From NCBI GenBank assembly GCA_023132135.1, contig JAGLYR010000059.1:1-37284 (forward strand): DNA of 37,284 bases, read 5' to 3'. This document shows, one piece after another, positions 17,595 to 24,343 of the stretch (positions within the stretch are counted from its first letter, which is position 1; each line of letters opens with the position of its first letter). A program made the translations under genes and the position numbers. Below the pieces are notes generated by a model. It worked only from the letters and a program-made list of their open reading frames with translations, ran no database searches and was not told the DNA's origin. The DNA comes from Candidatus Eiseniibacteriota bacterium (GTDB taxonomy: Bacteria; Arandabacterota; Arandabacteria; JAGLYR01).

Positions 17595-17705
17595 CAGAGC
17601 AATGGAGCAATCGATCAATAGAGCAATAGAGTCAGGAGAAAGGCATCGTAGAAGAACACAGTCTGCTCCATTGCGGTCCACTGTTTTGTTGTTCTGTTGC
17701 TCCGA
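17595..17705. repeat. Octamer-type iterated array with inverted arms
   Basis: Left arm units are near-repeats of (G/A)GAGCAAT (GGAGCAAT, CGATCAAT, AGAGCAAT). The right arm (17660-17702) carries TGCTCCAT ... GTTGTTCT, GTTGCTCC, partly complementary to the left. It lies between converging genes (serpin and the beta-helix gene ending at 17710), the same position as the array at 4184. Confidence 0.6.
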
Positions 17706-17709
17706 CCCA

Positions 17710-18837
17710 TCACCGCTTGCGATACCAGGGGCGGTAGAGGGCTTTGAGCGAAGACCACGTTTCGCTCTTGATGCGGGTCGCACCGCATCCAATGCCGTAC
17801 GCGCCGACTAGGCCACAGCCGTAGCCGTGAGCGCACGGTGAGTTGCAGTCAATGTGGTAATCGCCGGTACTTGGCTCGCAGAACAGCGGGTCCTCGGAAA
17901 AATTGCCGCTGACTCCGTACTGGTCCGCCACGCCGCCCACCCAATCACCCCCGGCGTTGCCGTATAGATCGCAGCACGTCAAGGTCACATTGCCAGGGTG
18001 ACAATAGATCGCTTCCCCGCGCGAGCTGAATGCAACAACGGTCCTGTCGGCTTCTACGGAGGAGTAGGGTCCGCACCAGATCCCACCGCCTCCAAATGCG
18101 CCGAAATTCTCCGAGAGGGTGCAGCTGCAGAGTGCCGGGCAAGCGTTCGCACTAGAATACACTCCACCGCCGTAGACACTATCATTCCGGTACATGGTGC
18201 ACCTGGTCAGGCTCGGACAGGAAGAATGGATGCAATAGACAGCGCCCCCGTAGGTCCCGCTATTCAGGTGAAACCTGCAGTCTGTCAAGGAGGGCGACGA
18301 GTGATTCCCGCAGAAAAGACCCGCGCCGTACGTGCCGCCCTCGTTCAAGAAGAAAAAGCAGTTGACAAGGTTGGGGGACGACCCGTCCATGCAGGCCACC
18401 CCAGAACCTCTACCCCCGCAGTGGCACCGGAAGATGTTGCAGTTCACTATGCGGGGGGACGAGTTGAGACAGAGTATGCCCGCGCCTCCAAACACCTCGG
18501 AGCCGGAGAAGACGAACCCTTGAGCGATCCGGAATCCCTCAATGCAGGTAGTCGAGTCGAGATTCTCGCAGTACAGGACTCTGCTCCGGCGTTCGCCATT
18601 GATGGACGCGCCGTCGGGTTCCCCGCTCTCGCTCCGCAGGGTGATACCCGACTTCATGACGATGTCGTGCTCATAGTACATCCCGCAGGCCACCAACACC
18701 GTGTCCCCGGCGCTTGCGGAGTCGATTCCCGCTTGGATCGTGGGAGCGTCGGTTGGGACATGCCAGGTGATAGCCTGAGCCGTGGACGAGAGGGCAGGGA
18801 CAGCAGCACAAAGAAGGAAAAGCACTAACCGCTTCAT
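17710..18837 (-). CDS. Secreted beta-helix protein with WSSLKALYR tail (paralog 2)
   Basis: 375 residues. The signal peptide is MKRLVLFLLCAAVPALSSTAQA, with GAGGTG ahead of the ATG. A beta-helix follows, entered by WHVPTDAPTIQAGIDSASAG then 'GDTVLVACGMYYEHDIVM', with repeated GGG/CxSSP-NC rungs (SSPRIVNC, SPNLVNC, PSLTDC), so cysteines are unusually regular and may form a ladder. The C-terminal cassette GVSGNFSEDPLFC, GDYHIDC, SPCA, GLVGAYGIGC is shared with the proteins at 136 and 18849. It ends ETWSSLKALYR plus six residues. It is 11 bases downstream of its paralog, so the two are one transcript. Function unknown: secreted or surface beta-helix. Confidence 0.88.
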   Translation of the reverse strand: MKRLVLFLLCAAVPALSSTAQAITWHVPTDAPTIQAGIDSASAGDTVLVACGMYYEHDIVMKSGITLRSESGEPDGASINGERRSRVLYCENLDSTTCIEGFRIAQGFVFSGSEVFGGAGILCLNSSPRIVNCNIFRCHCGGRGSGVACMDGSSPNLVNCFFFLNEGGTYGAGLFCGNHSSPSLTDCRFHLNSGTYGGAVYCIHSSCPSLTRCTMYRNDSVYGGGVYSSANACPALCSCTLSENFGAFGGGGIWCGPYSSVEADRTVVAFSSRGEAIYCHPGNVTLTCCDLYGNAGGDWVGGVADQYGVSGNFSEDPLFCEPSTGDYHIDCNSPCAHGYGCGLVGAYGIGCGATRIKSETWSSLKALYRPWYRKR

Positions 18838-18848
18838 GGGTCACCTCA

Positions 18849-20045
18849 CTAACGGTACAGCGCCTTGATCGAAGACCAGCTTGCGTCTTCCTGCTGCGGC
18901 TCTGCCACCGCGGTAATCCCGCAACCAATCGGGAACGCGCCAATGAGATCGCATTCCGGGTTGGGTTGAGTGAACGGGGCGCAAGGTGAATTCGCGTGAA
19001 GGGTCAGATCCCCGTTCGCCAGATCGCAGAAGAGCGGGTCCTCGGAGATGTTGCCGTTGATGCCATATTGACCATCAGCGCAGTCTACGTAGTCGCCACC
19101 CTCGTTGCCGTACAGGTCGCAGCATGTGAGAGACGCCACCGCAGTCTCGTCGCACCCGATCGCGCTGTATCCACTGAAGCAGATGATGGTCCTCTCCAGC
19201 GAGAGGGTAGTACCCCTGTTACAATAGATGGCTGACCCGGGAGAGTTTGAGACGAATGTCGCATTGGTCAGACTGGGATGAGAGTTGAGGTAGAACTCTA
19301 TCGCAGCACCCCAACCGCCGTCATTCTCAATGAAGGCAACACGATCGAAGATCGGGGCCCCTCGGCACCAGACCGCGCCGCCCCCCCACGCAGAGTTCCT
19401 CAAGAAGGTCACATTCGTGAGCACCATCCCACCCGAGGAGTACATTCCGCCACCGTAACAATCTCTCTCGTCGGAAGTGCTGTTCTCAACAAAGAGTACA
19501 TTCGTTAGATTCATGGGCGGACCACCGGTTGAGGATGCATGTATCCCGCCGCCCTTATCGCTCGCAAAGTTGTTGCGAAACTCGCAGTCGGAAATCGTGG
19601 AATGGGAAAACACGCACTTCAGCCCACCGCCAACGTCCTCTGACACGTTGCCTAAGAAGATACACCGTGTGATTCTCGGAGAAGAGTGTTCGCACGTCAT
19701 GCCCCCTCCCCTCAGCGGATCGGTCCCTCCGGTAATTGTGAATCCCTGGATGGTTGATGTAGTGTCCACGTTCTCGCAGTAGATCACCCTGCCAAGCTGC
19801 TGAGCGTCTATCGTCACGCATTCAGGCTCCCCCGTCTCGCTCCGCAGGGTGATGCCCGATTTCATGACAATGTCATGCTCATAGTACGTGCCGCAGGCAA
19901 CGAGGACCGTGTCCCCAGCGCTTGCGGAGTCGATCCCCGCTTGGATCGTTGGAGCATCGGTGGGTACCTGCCAAGTGGCGGCGTGAGCGGAGGATATTGG
20001 GACGGAAAGACAGGCAAGCAGGAGAAGAGCACAGAGGAACCTCAC
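18849..20045 (-). CDS. Secreted beta-helix protein with WSSIKALYR tail (paralog 1)
   Basis: 398 residues from a GTG start at 20045, chosen because it gives a complete signal peptide (RFLCALLLLACLSVPISSAHA) and follows a G-rich ribosome site. The N-terminal helix entry is almost the same as in the downstream paralog: VPTDAPTIQAGIDSASAGDT then 'VLVACGTYYEHDIVMKSGIT', and the DNA coding for it is close to identical between the two genes. The central rungs differ. The C-terminus has INGNISEDPLFCD, GDLTLHANSPCA, CDLIGAFPIGC, then ASWSSIKALYR exactly at the end. Its stop lies 11 bases before the ATG of the next gene. Role unknown: secreted beta-helix, possibly polysaccharide-binding. Confidence 0.88.
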   Translation of the reverse strand: MRFLCALLLLACLSVPISSAHAATWQVPTDAPTIQAGIDSASAGDTVLVACGTYYEHDIVMKSGITLRSETGEPECVTIDAQQLGRVIYCENVDTTSTIQGFTITGGTDPLRGGGMTCEHSSPRITRCIFLGNVSEDVGGGLKCVFSHSTISDCEFRNNFASDKGGGIHASSTGGPPMNLTNVLFVENSTSDERDCYGGGMYSSGGMVLTNVTFLRNSAWGGGAVWCRGAPIFDRVAFIENDGGWGAAIEFYLNSHPSLTNATFVSNSPGSAIYCNRGTTLSLERTIICFSGYSAIGCDETAVASLTCCDLYGNEGGDYVDCADGQYGINGNISEDPLFCDLANGDLTLHANSPCAPFTQPNPECDLIGAFPIGCGITAVAEPQQEDASWSSIKALYR

Positions 20046-20097
20046 GGCGCAGCCCCCAGTTGAACGTAGCTGAGATTACGTGGCGTTACACTCCTCT

Positions 20098-20103
20098 ACT
20101 ATA
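20098..20103 (-). promoter_or_regulatory. Candidate -10 box for the beta-helix pair
   Basis: TATAGT on the minus strand, about 52 bases upstream of the GTG at 20045. The -35 region is not recognisable, so confidence is low. Confidence 0.35.
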
Positions 20104-20140
20104 CCATACAATGAGCGCAAGTGGAACCCTGCTGGAGCAC

Positions 20141-20224
20141 TTAGAAATTGGACCGCAATAGAGAGCGGTCACTGCCCTTTCCAATGCTCTGTTCCGAGCT
20201 CTAATGTCTACTCTCTATTGCTCT
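20141..20224. repeat. Inverted heptamer-array hairpin
   Basis: The left arm TTAGAAATTGGACCGCAATAG and the right arm (CTCTAAT, GTCTACT, CTCTATT, GCTC) are built from seven-base units and are mutually complementary in part. The segment is homologous to 22201-22295. It leads directly into the CCAGCAC hairpin. Confidence 0.65.
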
Positions 20225-20225
20225 G

Positions 20226-20274
20226 CCAGCACGCGAGAACGCCGGGGTTCAGCCCCGGCGATAGACCGTGCTGG
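20226..20274. other. Nested hairpin module CCAGCAC...GTGCTGG, copy 1
   Basis: The outer stem CCAGCAC/GTGCTGG (7 bp) encloses an inner stem CGCCGGGG/CCCCGGCG (8 bp). A second copy at 24236-24282 keeps the fold but has an extra A-T pair in the inner stem, a compensatory change. A fragment of the same module (CTCGTGCTGG) sits at 4254. Confidence 0.6.
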
Positions 20275-20278
20275 CCGG

Positions 20279-20376
20279 CGCACGTCTTTCAGCACCAGAG
20301 AGGCAGCGGCCGCCGCTTTCCACCGTCTATCGAGTCCCCTGGAGTCCCAGCGACGCGCGGGGCGGCTACGCCCGAA
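20279..20376. repeat. Dispersed repeat, copy A
   Basis: About 98 bases running from GCACGTCTTTCAGCACC to GCGGCTACGCC. It is nearly identical to 22304-22393 and partly similar to 24344-24420 (shared CGTCTTTC-GCAC and CGAGTCCCCTGGAGTCCC). No coding frame is convincing. Confidence 0.7.
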
Positions 20377-20465
20377 ATCCGGGACAGAGCCCTAATTAGA
20401 TACTCGCATTCCCTGCAATAGCTTTCATCGTCCTGTTTCGGCGAACTAGAGGATTGGGGCTCTGT

Positions 20466-20614
20466 GGGGCTGTTGAAAAACCCCTTCGTTGGCACCCTTC
20501 CCGTTCGTCCTGAGTGCGGCAGGCTCGCCGCAAGGCCGGAGAGTGCCGTGTATCGAGGGACCGCAGCGACTCCGTCGCCGCGTCACGGGAGGACGGGACT
20601 TTTTCAACAACCCC
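20466..20614. mobile_element. MITE-like element with GGGG(C/T)TGTTGAAAAA ends
   Basis: About 149 bp. The left end reads GGGGCTGTTGAAAAA, and the right end reads GGGGTTGTTGAAAAA on the opposite strand (14 of 15 match). The interior codes for nothing convincing. Short noncoding elements with TGTTGAAAAA ends are widespread in environmental bacterial genomes and are presumed non-autonomous transposons. The stretch 20615-20729 holds nothing I can identify. Confidence 0.6.
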
Positions 20615-20729
20615 TCTGTCCCGATTTTTGGTCGGCCTTCTTCGGATTCCACGTCTGAGACCACGAAGAGATGGACAGCCACTCAGTTGCGCCAACGGAA
20701 TATCACTGAAACGCAAACGACTAGAAGAG

Positions 20730-20754
20730 GGGCGCGGCCGCCACGACCGCGCCC
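20730..20754 (-). terminator. GC-rich hairpin after the papain-like gene
   Basis: GGGCGCGG/CCGCGCCC (8 bp) with a nine-base loop, 25 bases beyond the stop at 20779 on the minus strand. Only a weak pyrimidine tract follows. Confidence 0.45.
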
Positions 20755-20778
20755 ATGAGGTACGAGCTGCTCCCTTGT

Positions 20779-21690
20779 CTATCGGTAGAGGGCTTTCAAA
20801 GAAGACCAGCTGGCCGGCTCCACTGACGTCGGCGGGTCACCCGCGATTGCCACCGCGTAGTTCACAGTGGCAGTGACACCAGGATACAGGTTGATGTTCC
20901 ACATACCCGCAGGATTGAAGGGCGCGAATGTGTACGGTATGGTCCGCGGAGTACCAAGAGGATGACCCATCATACCGAAGTCGTCCGAGTCCGTAATCTG
21001 CATCGTCCCTGAACTGCCCCCCGTTATATTCCACAGCGTGATTGCGTGATAACCCCATTGCCGGTACTGGTCCATGGGGCCAGGCCCTGTTTCCTCATAG
21101 TGGTAGATGTCCCCCCACCAGCACGTCAAGCCGACAGGGATGTTGTTGGTCAGCAGGCCTTGACACCACGTGATCGGATTGACCGGCGCGCTCGTGACGG
21201 AGTGCATCCACCCTCCACCACCGAACTCGGGATTCGCCATGATGGGGCCCTGCAGAGCTGCCCCGACGAAGGTGAGAGCCCAATCCTGCCAGCCCCCATC
21301 GTCGAAGGTCATGCTGTCTGCAGCCGCGTCACCACCGATACCATCTGCCCAGTACATCAATCTCCAGACGCTCCAGTTCGGAGAAGAGGCTCCACCACTG
21401 CCAATCCAAGTCGTGCACGGGTTGGCACAGCCACCGTGCACCAGCAGGTTGCTGGCACTCGCCATCCAACAACTGCGGTCGCCCGTTGGGACCATCCAGG
21501 GCCAGGCAACGGTCGACCAAGCCTCGCCGGCGTCGTGCCATGCGTCGATGTCAGTGTCAGCGTAGAAGAGAATATACGGGGGTGCCCACAAGAGCTTGTC
21601 CTGATCCACGGGCGGACCAGCGGCAGACAGCCAAAGGTGTGGACTCAGGACGAGAATAACTACGACCACCGGAATCCAAAACCTGCACAT
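20779..21690 (-). CDS. Secreted papain-like cysteine protease candidate with WSSLKALYR tail
   Basis: 303 residues from ATG 21690, chosen for the strong GGAGGTG and the signal peptide beginning MCRFWIPVVVVILVLSP. The segment GDRSCWMASASNLL matches the SCWxAsAsN(M/L)L active-site cysteine helix of papain-like secreted proteases (C39/IdeS-like groups), giving Cys74. The likely catalytic His is His215 in WGYHAITLWNI, with Asn221 or Asp234 (ITDSDDFG) as third residue. The protein is very rich in Trp. It ends PASWSSLKALYR, the shared tail. Family assignment rests on these motifs alone; activity is not proven. A near-consensus promoter lies about 350 bases upstream, leaving a long leader. An in-frame extension to 21891 exists but lacks a ribosome site. 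Confidence 0.72.
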   Translation of the reverse strand: MCRFWIPVVVVILVLSPHLWLSAAGPPVDQDKLLWAPPYILFYADTDIDAWHDAGEAWSTVAWPWMVPTGDRSCWMASASNLLVHGGCANPCTTWIGSGGASSPNWSVWRLMYWADGIGGDAAADSMTFDDGGWQDWALTFVGAALQGPIMANPEFGGGGWMHSVTSAPVNPITWCQGLLTNNIPVGLTCWWGDIYHYEETGPGPMDQYRQWGYHAITLWNITGGSSGTMQITDSDDFGMMGHPLGTPRTIPYTFAPFNPAGMWNINLYPGVTATVNYAVAIAGDPPTSVEPASWSSLKALYR

Positions 21691-22041
21691 TTCGTCACCT
21701 CCTTTGTCGACAACCGCTCTGAATTTCAGAGTCCCCACTACCGCATGCTTGCATGCGGCTTCCTTACACGTCTCTATCCCCAGCGAACCCAGGCCAACAA
21801 GTCCATGCCGACTGGAGAAGGGCCTGCCTTCCCGGTGCGCCCAAGGTCGTACCGGATTGCGATCGGCCGAGAGCGCGAACAAGTGTTTCACGCCTTCGCC
21901 CCTCTGACTCGAAGGCCTTCACCACCCCCTTCCTGAAATGCGATTGTGAGTTAGGCAGCATAGGCAGGATGAACGAACATACGCATGTGTTCAGTGGGAC
22001 AAGAACACATGATGAATTTCGCGTGTTTTGGTAGAAGTCTC
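21691..22041 (-). other. Long structured 5' leader of the papain-like gene
   Basis: About 350 bases between the predicted transcription start and the ATG. It contains two perfect hairpins: CATGTGTTC/GAACACATG (21984-22011) and CCGCATGC/GCATGCGG around an AA loop (about 21741-21760). I do not recognise a known riboswitch class. The rest, up to 22200, shows no gene. Confidence 0.45.
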
Positions 22042-22047
22042 TTCTTT

Positions 22048-22076
22048 CTTATAGCACATTTCGCTCGTCTTGTCAA
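22048..22076 (-). promoter_or_regulatory. Near-consensus sigma-70 promoter
   Basis: On the minus strand: TTGACA (22071-22076), a 17-base spacer, then TATAAG (22048-22053). The -35 is perfect and the -10 has five of six. It points to the papain-like protease gene at 21690. Confidence 0.75.
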
Positions 22077-22200
22077 GAGCATACGCACTTTGGGGGACGT
22101 TGTCAGCTTATTGTGCCCTTAGATGAGCTCGTTGAGATCAGCAAGATGCGCGCGGGGCTGATCAAGGGCGTGAAGTAGGGAAATGCATTCGGAAGAAATT

Positions 22201-22295
22201 AGATATTAGAAATTAGACCGCAATAGAGAGTCTGCTGCTTTTCTATGATGCTCTTTTCCGAGCTCTAATTTCTAATGTCTATTCTCTATTGCTCC
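22201..22295. repeat. Inverted heptamer-array hairpin
   Basis: The right arm is a clean heptamer series, CTAATTT, CTAATGT, CTATTCT, CTATTGC. The left arm (AGATATTAGAAATTAGACCG then CAATAGAG) is its imperfect complement. It is homologous to 20141-20224. Confidence 0.7.
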
Positions 22296-22303
22296 ACCAG
22301 CAC

Positions 22304-22393
22304 GGTCTTTCGGCACCAGAGAGGCAGCGGCCGCCGCTTTCCACCGTCTATCGAGTCCCCTGGAGTCCCAGCGACGCGCGGGGTGGCTACGCC
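22304..22393. repeat. Dispersed repeat, copy B
   Basis: Nearly identical to copy A (20279-20376) from GTCTTTC through GGCTACGCC, including CCACCGTCTATCGAGTCCCC. It runs into the 3' end of the four-helix-bundle gene, so it has supplied that gene's last codons. Confidence 0.7.
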
Positions 22394-22776
22394 AGTAAAT
22401 CTTCGCTGCCCGGTTTTCGGCTCTCGGATCTCGATCCCTGGCGCTTCTCTATGAGTCCGAACAACATCTTCGATATCACATCGAGCTGACGGCCTAGTTC
22501 GTTGTGTGTTTCGGCTCCGATGAGCCCTCGCCGCTTGGCAATCTCAAGAAGTGGTATACACTCGTGAGCGGAGGCACGGGCGATGACGAAGAAGTGCCTG
22601 CGGTCCTTGCCTCCATACCGGCCGTTGCCCTCTGCGATGTTTGCCGCGATCGACACGGCGGCGCGGTTGAGTTGGTCCGCAAGGTAGTACTTGCCCCGGG
22701 GGAAACTCTCGGTCAGCAATGTGATCCGGTCTGCGAAATCCAAGGCTTCGTGATAGATTCGCAGTTTCTCGACCTT
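22387..22776 (-). pseudogene. Four-helix-bundle protein (23S rRNA IVP type), start codon lost
   Basis: The protein 'KLRIYHEALDFADRITLLTESFPRG...LADQLNRAAVSIAANIAEGNGR' is a clear member of the four-helix-bundle family originally described from intervening sequences in 23S rRNA genes. The family N-terminus (KLRIYHEAL) is present in frame up to 22776, but no ATG or GTG is available there. Only a TTG inside the domain (22743) could initiate, so the gene is probably decayed or 5'-replaced. The C-terminal RQGSRSESRKPGSEDLLA is encoded by heptamer-array and repeat DNA, not by the family domain. A second 5' piece of such a gene, with ATG, lies at 24085. Confidence 0.75.
22723..22773. repeat. 51-bp direct repeat, left copy
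   Basis: It starts GATCCGG and ends GAC. It matches 24023-24073 at 40 of 51 positions in the same orientation. Both copies are the 5' coding part of four-helix-bundle genes and flank the aminotransferase gene. Confidence 0.8.
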
Positions 22777-22851
22777 GCCTCCGGGTGCCGGTAGCTCTAT
22801 GCTGACCCCAGCAGTCCACAGACAATTGCACAGCAGAAAGGACGCCCTACC

Positions 22852-24024
22852 ATGACAAGCAAGATGATCGCATCACATAGAGTCACCGAGATCTCCAAGT
22901 CCGCCATTCACATGATGACGGCCCTGTCCAGTGAGATGGAGGACGTCGCATTCCTCTCCTGGGCGAAGCCGACCTCCGACACACCGGAGTACATCAAGGA
23001 TGCGGCGATTGCAGCGATTCGGGACGGGCTGGTGGGCGGCTATTCCACGACGTCGGGTTTGCCGGAGCTGAGGAACGAGATCGTCAAGAAACTGCAGCGC
23101 GACAACCGCATCGATGCCGCTGCCTCCGAGGTCGTCATCACGGTCGGCGCAATCGAGGGCTTGGCCGCGGCCATCATGGCCGTAGTCGACCCTGGGGACG
23201 AGGTCATCCTCCCTACACCGACCTACTCCACACACATCCGCCAGGTCGTGCTCGCCTCGGCCAAACCGGTCCTCGTGCCGACGATCGAGGAAGAGGGATT
23301 CATCCTCGATCTCCCCGCGATCCGGAGGGCCGTCACGGAGAAAACGAAAGCCGTCCTGTACTGCTCCCCGAGTAATCCGACGGGCACGGTCTTTGCCGAG
23401 GACCAGCTCCGCCAACTTGCCGAGATTGCGCTGGAACACGGCCTGGCCGTCATCACCGACGAGGCCTACGAGTACTTCACCTTTGACGACCACAAGCATT
23501 TCAGCATCGGCTCGATCCCGGAGATGAAGAGGAACGCCATCAGCTGCTTCACCTTCACCAAGACCTATGCGATGACCGGATGGAGAATCGGGTACCTCCA
23601 TGCTGATGCGGACATGATCCCGCAAATCACCAAGGCGCACATCGCCTTGTCCATCTGTTCCCCTGTCGTTTCGCAGTACGCCGCGATCGCCGCACTCCAG
23701 GGGCCGCATAACTGCGTGGCGACATTCAGGGATCATTACCTCTCGGCCAGGAATCTGATGTGCGAACGCCTGGACAACCTGAAATCCGTGTTTCAGTACC
23801 ACAAGCCCGGTGGATCGTACCTCATGTTCCCAAGGATCCTCGTCGAGGAAGGACGCGATTCGATCGAGTTCTGCAAGACACTGCTCCAGAAGACCAAGGT
23901 CTCGACGACGCCGGGGGTCGCCTTCGGACCCACAGGGGAGAGCCATCTACGGCTGTCCTTCTGCGTGCCCGAAGACATGATCAACCGGGCCTTCGATAGG
24001 ATGGACGCGTACTTCGGAGGCTGA
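22852..24024 (+). CDS. PLP-dependent class I/II aminotransferase
   Basis: 390 residues, fold type I PLP enzyme of the aspartate aminotransferase superfamily, cytosolic. Seen in order: GGYSTTSGLPELRNEI near the N-terminus, VGAIEGLAAAI, NPTG (Asn175, contacts the PLP ring), ITDEAYEYF (Asp203, Tyr206), TFTKTYAMTGWRIGYL (Lys237 forms the Schiff base) and SHLRLSFC (Arg binds the substrate carboxylate). The length is standard. The substrate amino acid cannot be read from sequence, and neighbours give no pathway. The ATG at 22852 follows AAAGGACG; a second ATG lies four codons in. The gene sits alone between two fragments of four-helix-bundle genes, an unusual position for a housekeeping enzyme and suggestive of insertion. 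Confidence 0.93.
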   Translation: MTSKMIASHRVTEISKSAIHMMTALSSEMEDVAFLSWAKPTSDTPEYIKDAAIAAIRDGLVGGYSTTSGLPELRNEIVKKLQRDNRIDAAASEVVITVGAIEGLAAAIMAVVDPGDEVILPTPTYSTHIRQVVLASAKPVLVPTIEEEGFILDLPAIRRAVTEKTKAVLYCSPSNPTGTVFAEDQLRQLAEIALEHGLAVITDEAYEYFTFDDHKHFSIGSIPEMKRNAISCFTFTKTYAMTGWRIGYLHADADMIPQITKAHIALSICSPVVSQYAAIAALQGPHNCVATFRDHYLSARNLMCERLDNLKSVFQYHKPGGSYLMFPRILVEEGRDSIEFCKTLLQKTKVSTTPGVAFGPTGESHLRLSFCVPEDMINRAFDRMDAYFGG

Positions 24025-24073
24025 TCCGGATGGCGAAATCCAGGGCTTCGCGGTAAATCCGAAGTTTGTTGAC
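24023..24073. repeat. 51-bp direct repeat, right copy
   Basis: Counterpart of 22723-22773 (40 of 51 identical). It overlaps the last two bases of the aminotransferase gene. Confidence 0.8.
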
Positions 24074-24085
24074 GAGGAAGGGCAT
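24024..24085 (-). pseudogene. 5' fragment of a four-helix-bundle (IVP-type) gene
   Basis: From ATG 24085, preceded by AGAAAGGAC, it reads MPFLVNKLRIYREALDFAIR and then runs into the 3' end of the aminotransferase gene, where homology stops. It supplies exactly the start and first helix that the copy at 22387-22776 lacks. It is too short to be functional. Confidence 0.7.
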
Positions 24086-24130
24086 GGCATTGTCCTTTCT
24101 CCCCCGTCAGGTGAAACACTACCGGGAAAA

Positions 24131-24233
24131 CACGAAAGCCGAAAGCCGAGAGCCGACCGAGCCGAGAGGCGCTGTCAGCTGTTGCCCTTGAGTCTTCGAC
24201 TTTCCGGCTTTCGCATCTCGCCTCTCGGCTCTC
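24131..24233. repeat. Inverted heptamer-array hairpin
   Basis: The left arm has CACGAAAGCCGAAAGCCGAG and more; the right arm has CCGGCTTTCGCATCTC then GCCTCTCGGCTCTCC. It uses the same CGGCTCT/CGGCTTT unit family as 4184-4254, twenty kilobases away. It lies past the aminotransferase 3' end. Confidence 0.7.
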
Positions 24234-24235
24234 CA

Positions 24236-24282
24236 CCAGCACGCGAATACGCCGAGGGTTCCCCTCGGCGGTCGCTCGTGCT
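24236..24282. other. Nested hairpin module CCAGCAC, copy 2
   Basis: The outer stem AGCACG/CGTGCT encloses an inner stem CGCCGAGGG/CCCTCGGCG (9 bp). Relative to copy 1 (20226-20274) the inner stem has one extra A-T pair on both sides, preserving the fold. Confidence 0.6.
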
Positions 24283-24290
24283 CGTGCTAA

Positions 24291-24314
24291 TGGAGGCGGC
24301 GGGAATCGAACCCT
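24291..24314 (-). other. tmRNA 3'-end-like segment (possible attachment site)
   Basis: On the minus strand this reads AGGGTTCGATTCCCGCC then GCCTCCA, the T-loop and 3' acceptor typical of tmRNA (ssrA). The rest of a tmRNA is absent: no tag reading frame, no 5' half, and the T-stem is broken beyond three pairs. The 3' end of tmRNA is a classic integration target, and the accessory genes start just to the right, so an att remnant is plausible. The same stretch translated on the plus strand gives MEAAGIEP, a frequent spurious peptide in databases. Confidence 0.5.
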
Positions 24315-24343
24315 ATAGGAACGTTTTCCCTAACTGGTTGGTG

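Noticed and set aside
22873-23946. 357-codon minus-strand frame
   Set aside because: Antisense to the aminotransferase, which has all catalytic residues.
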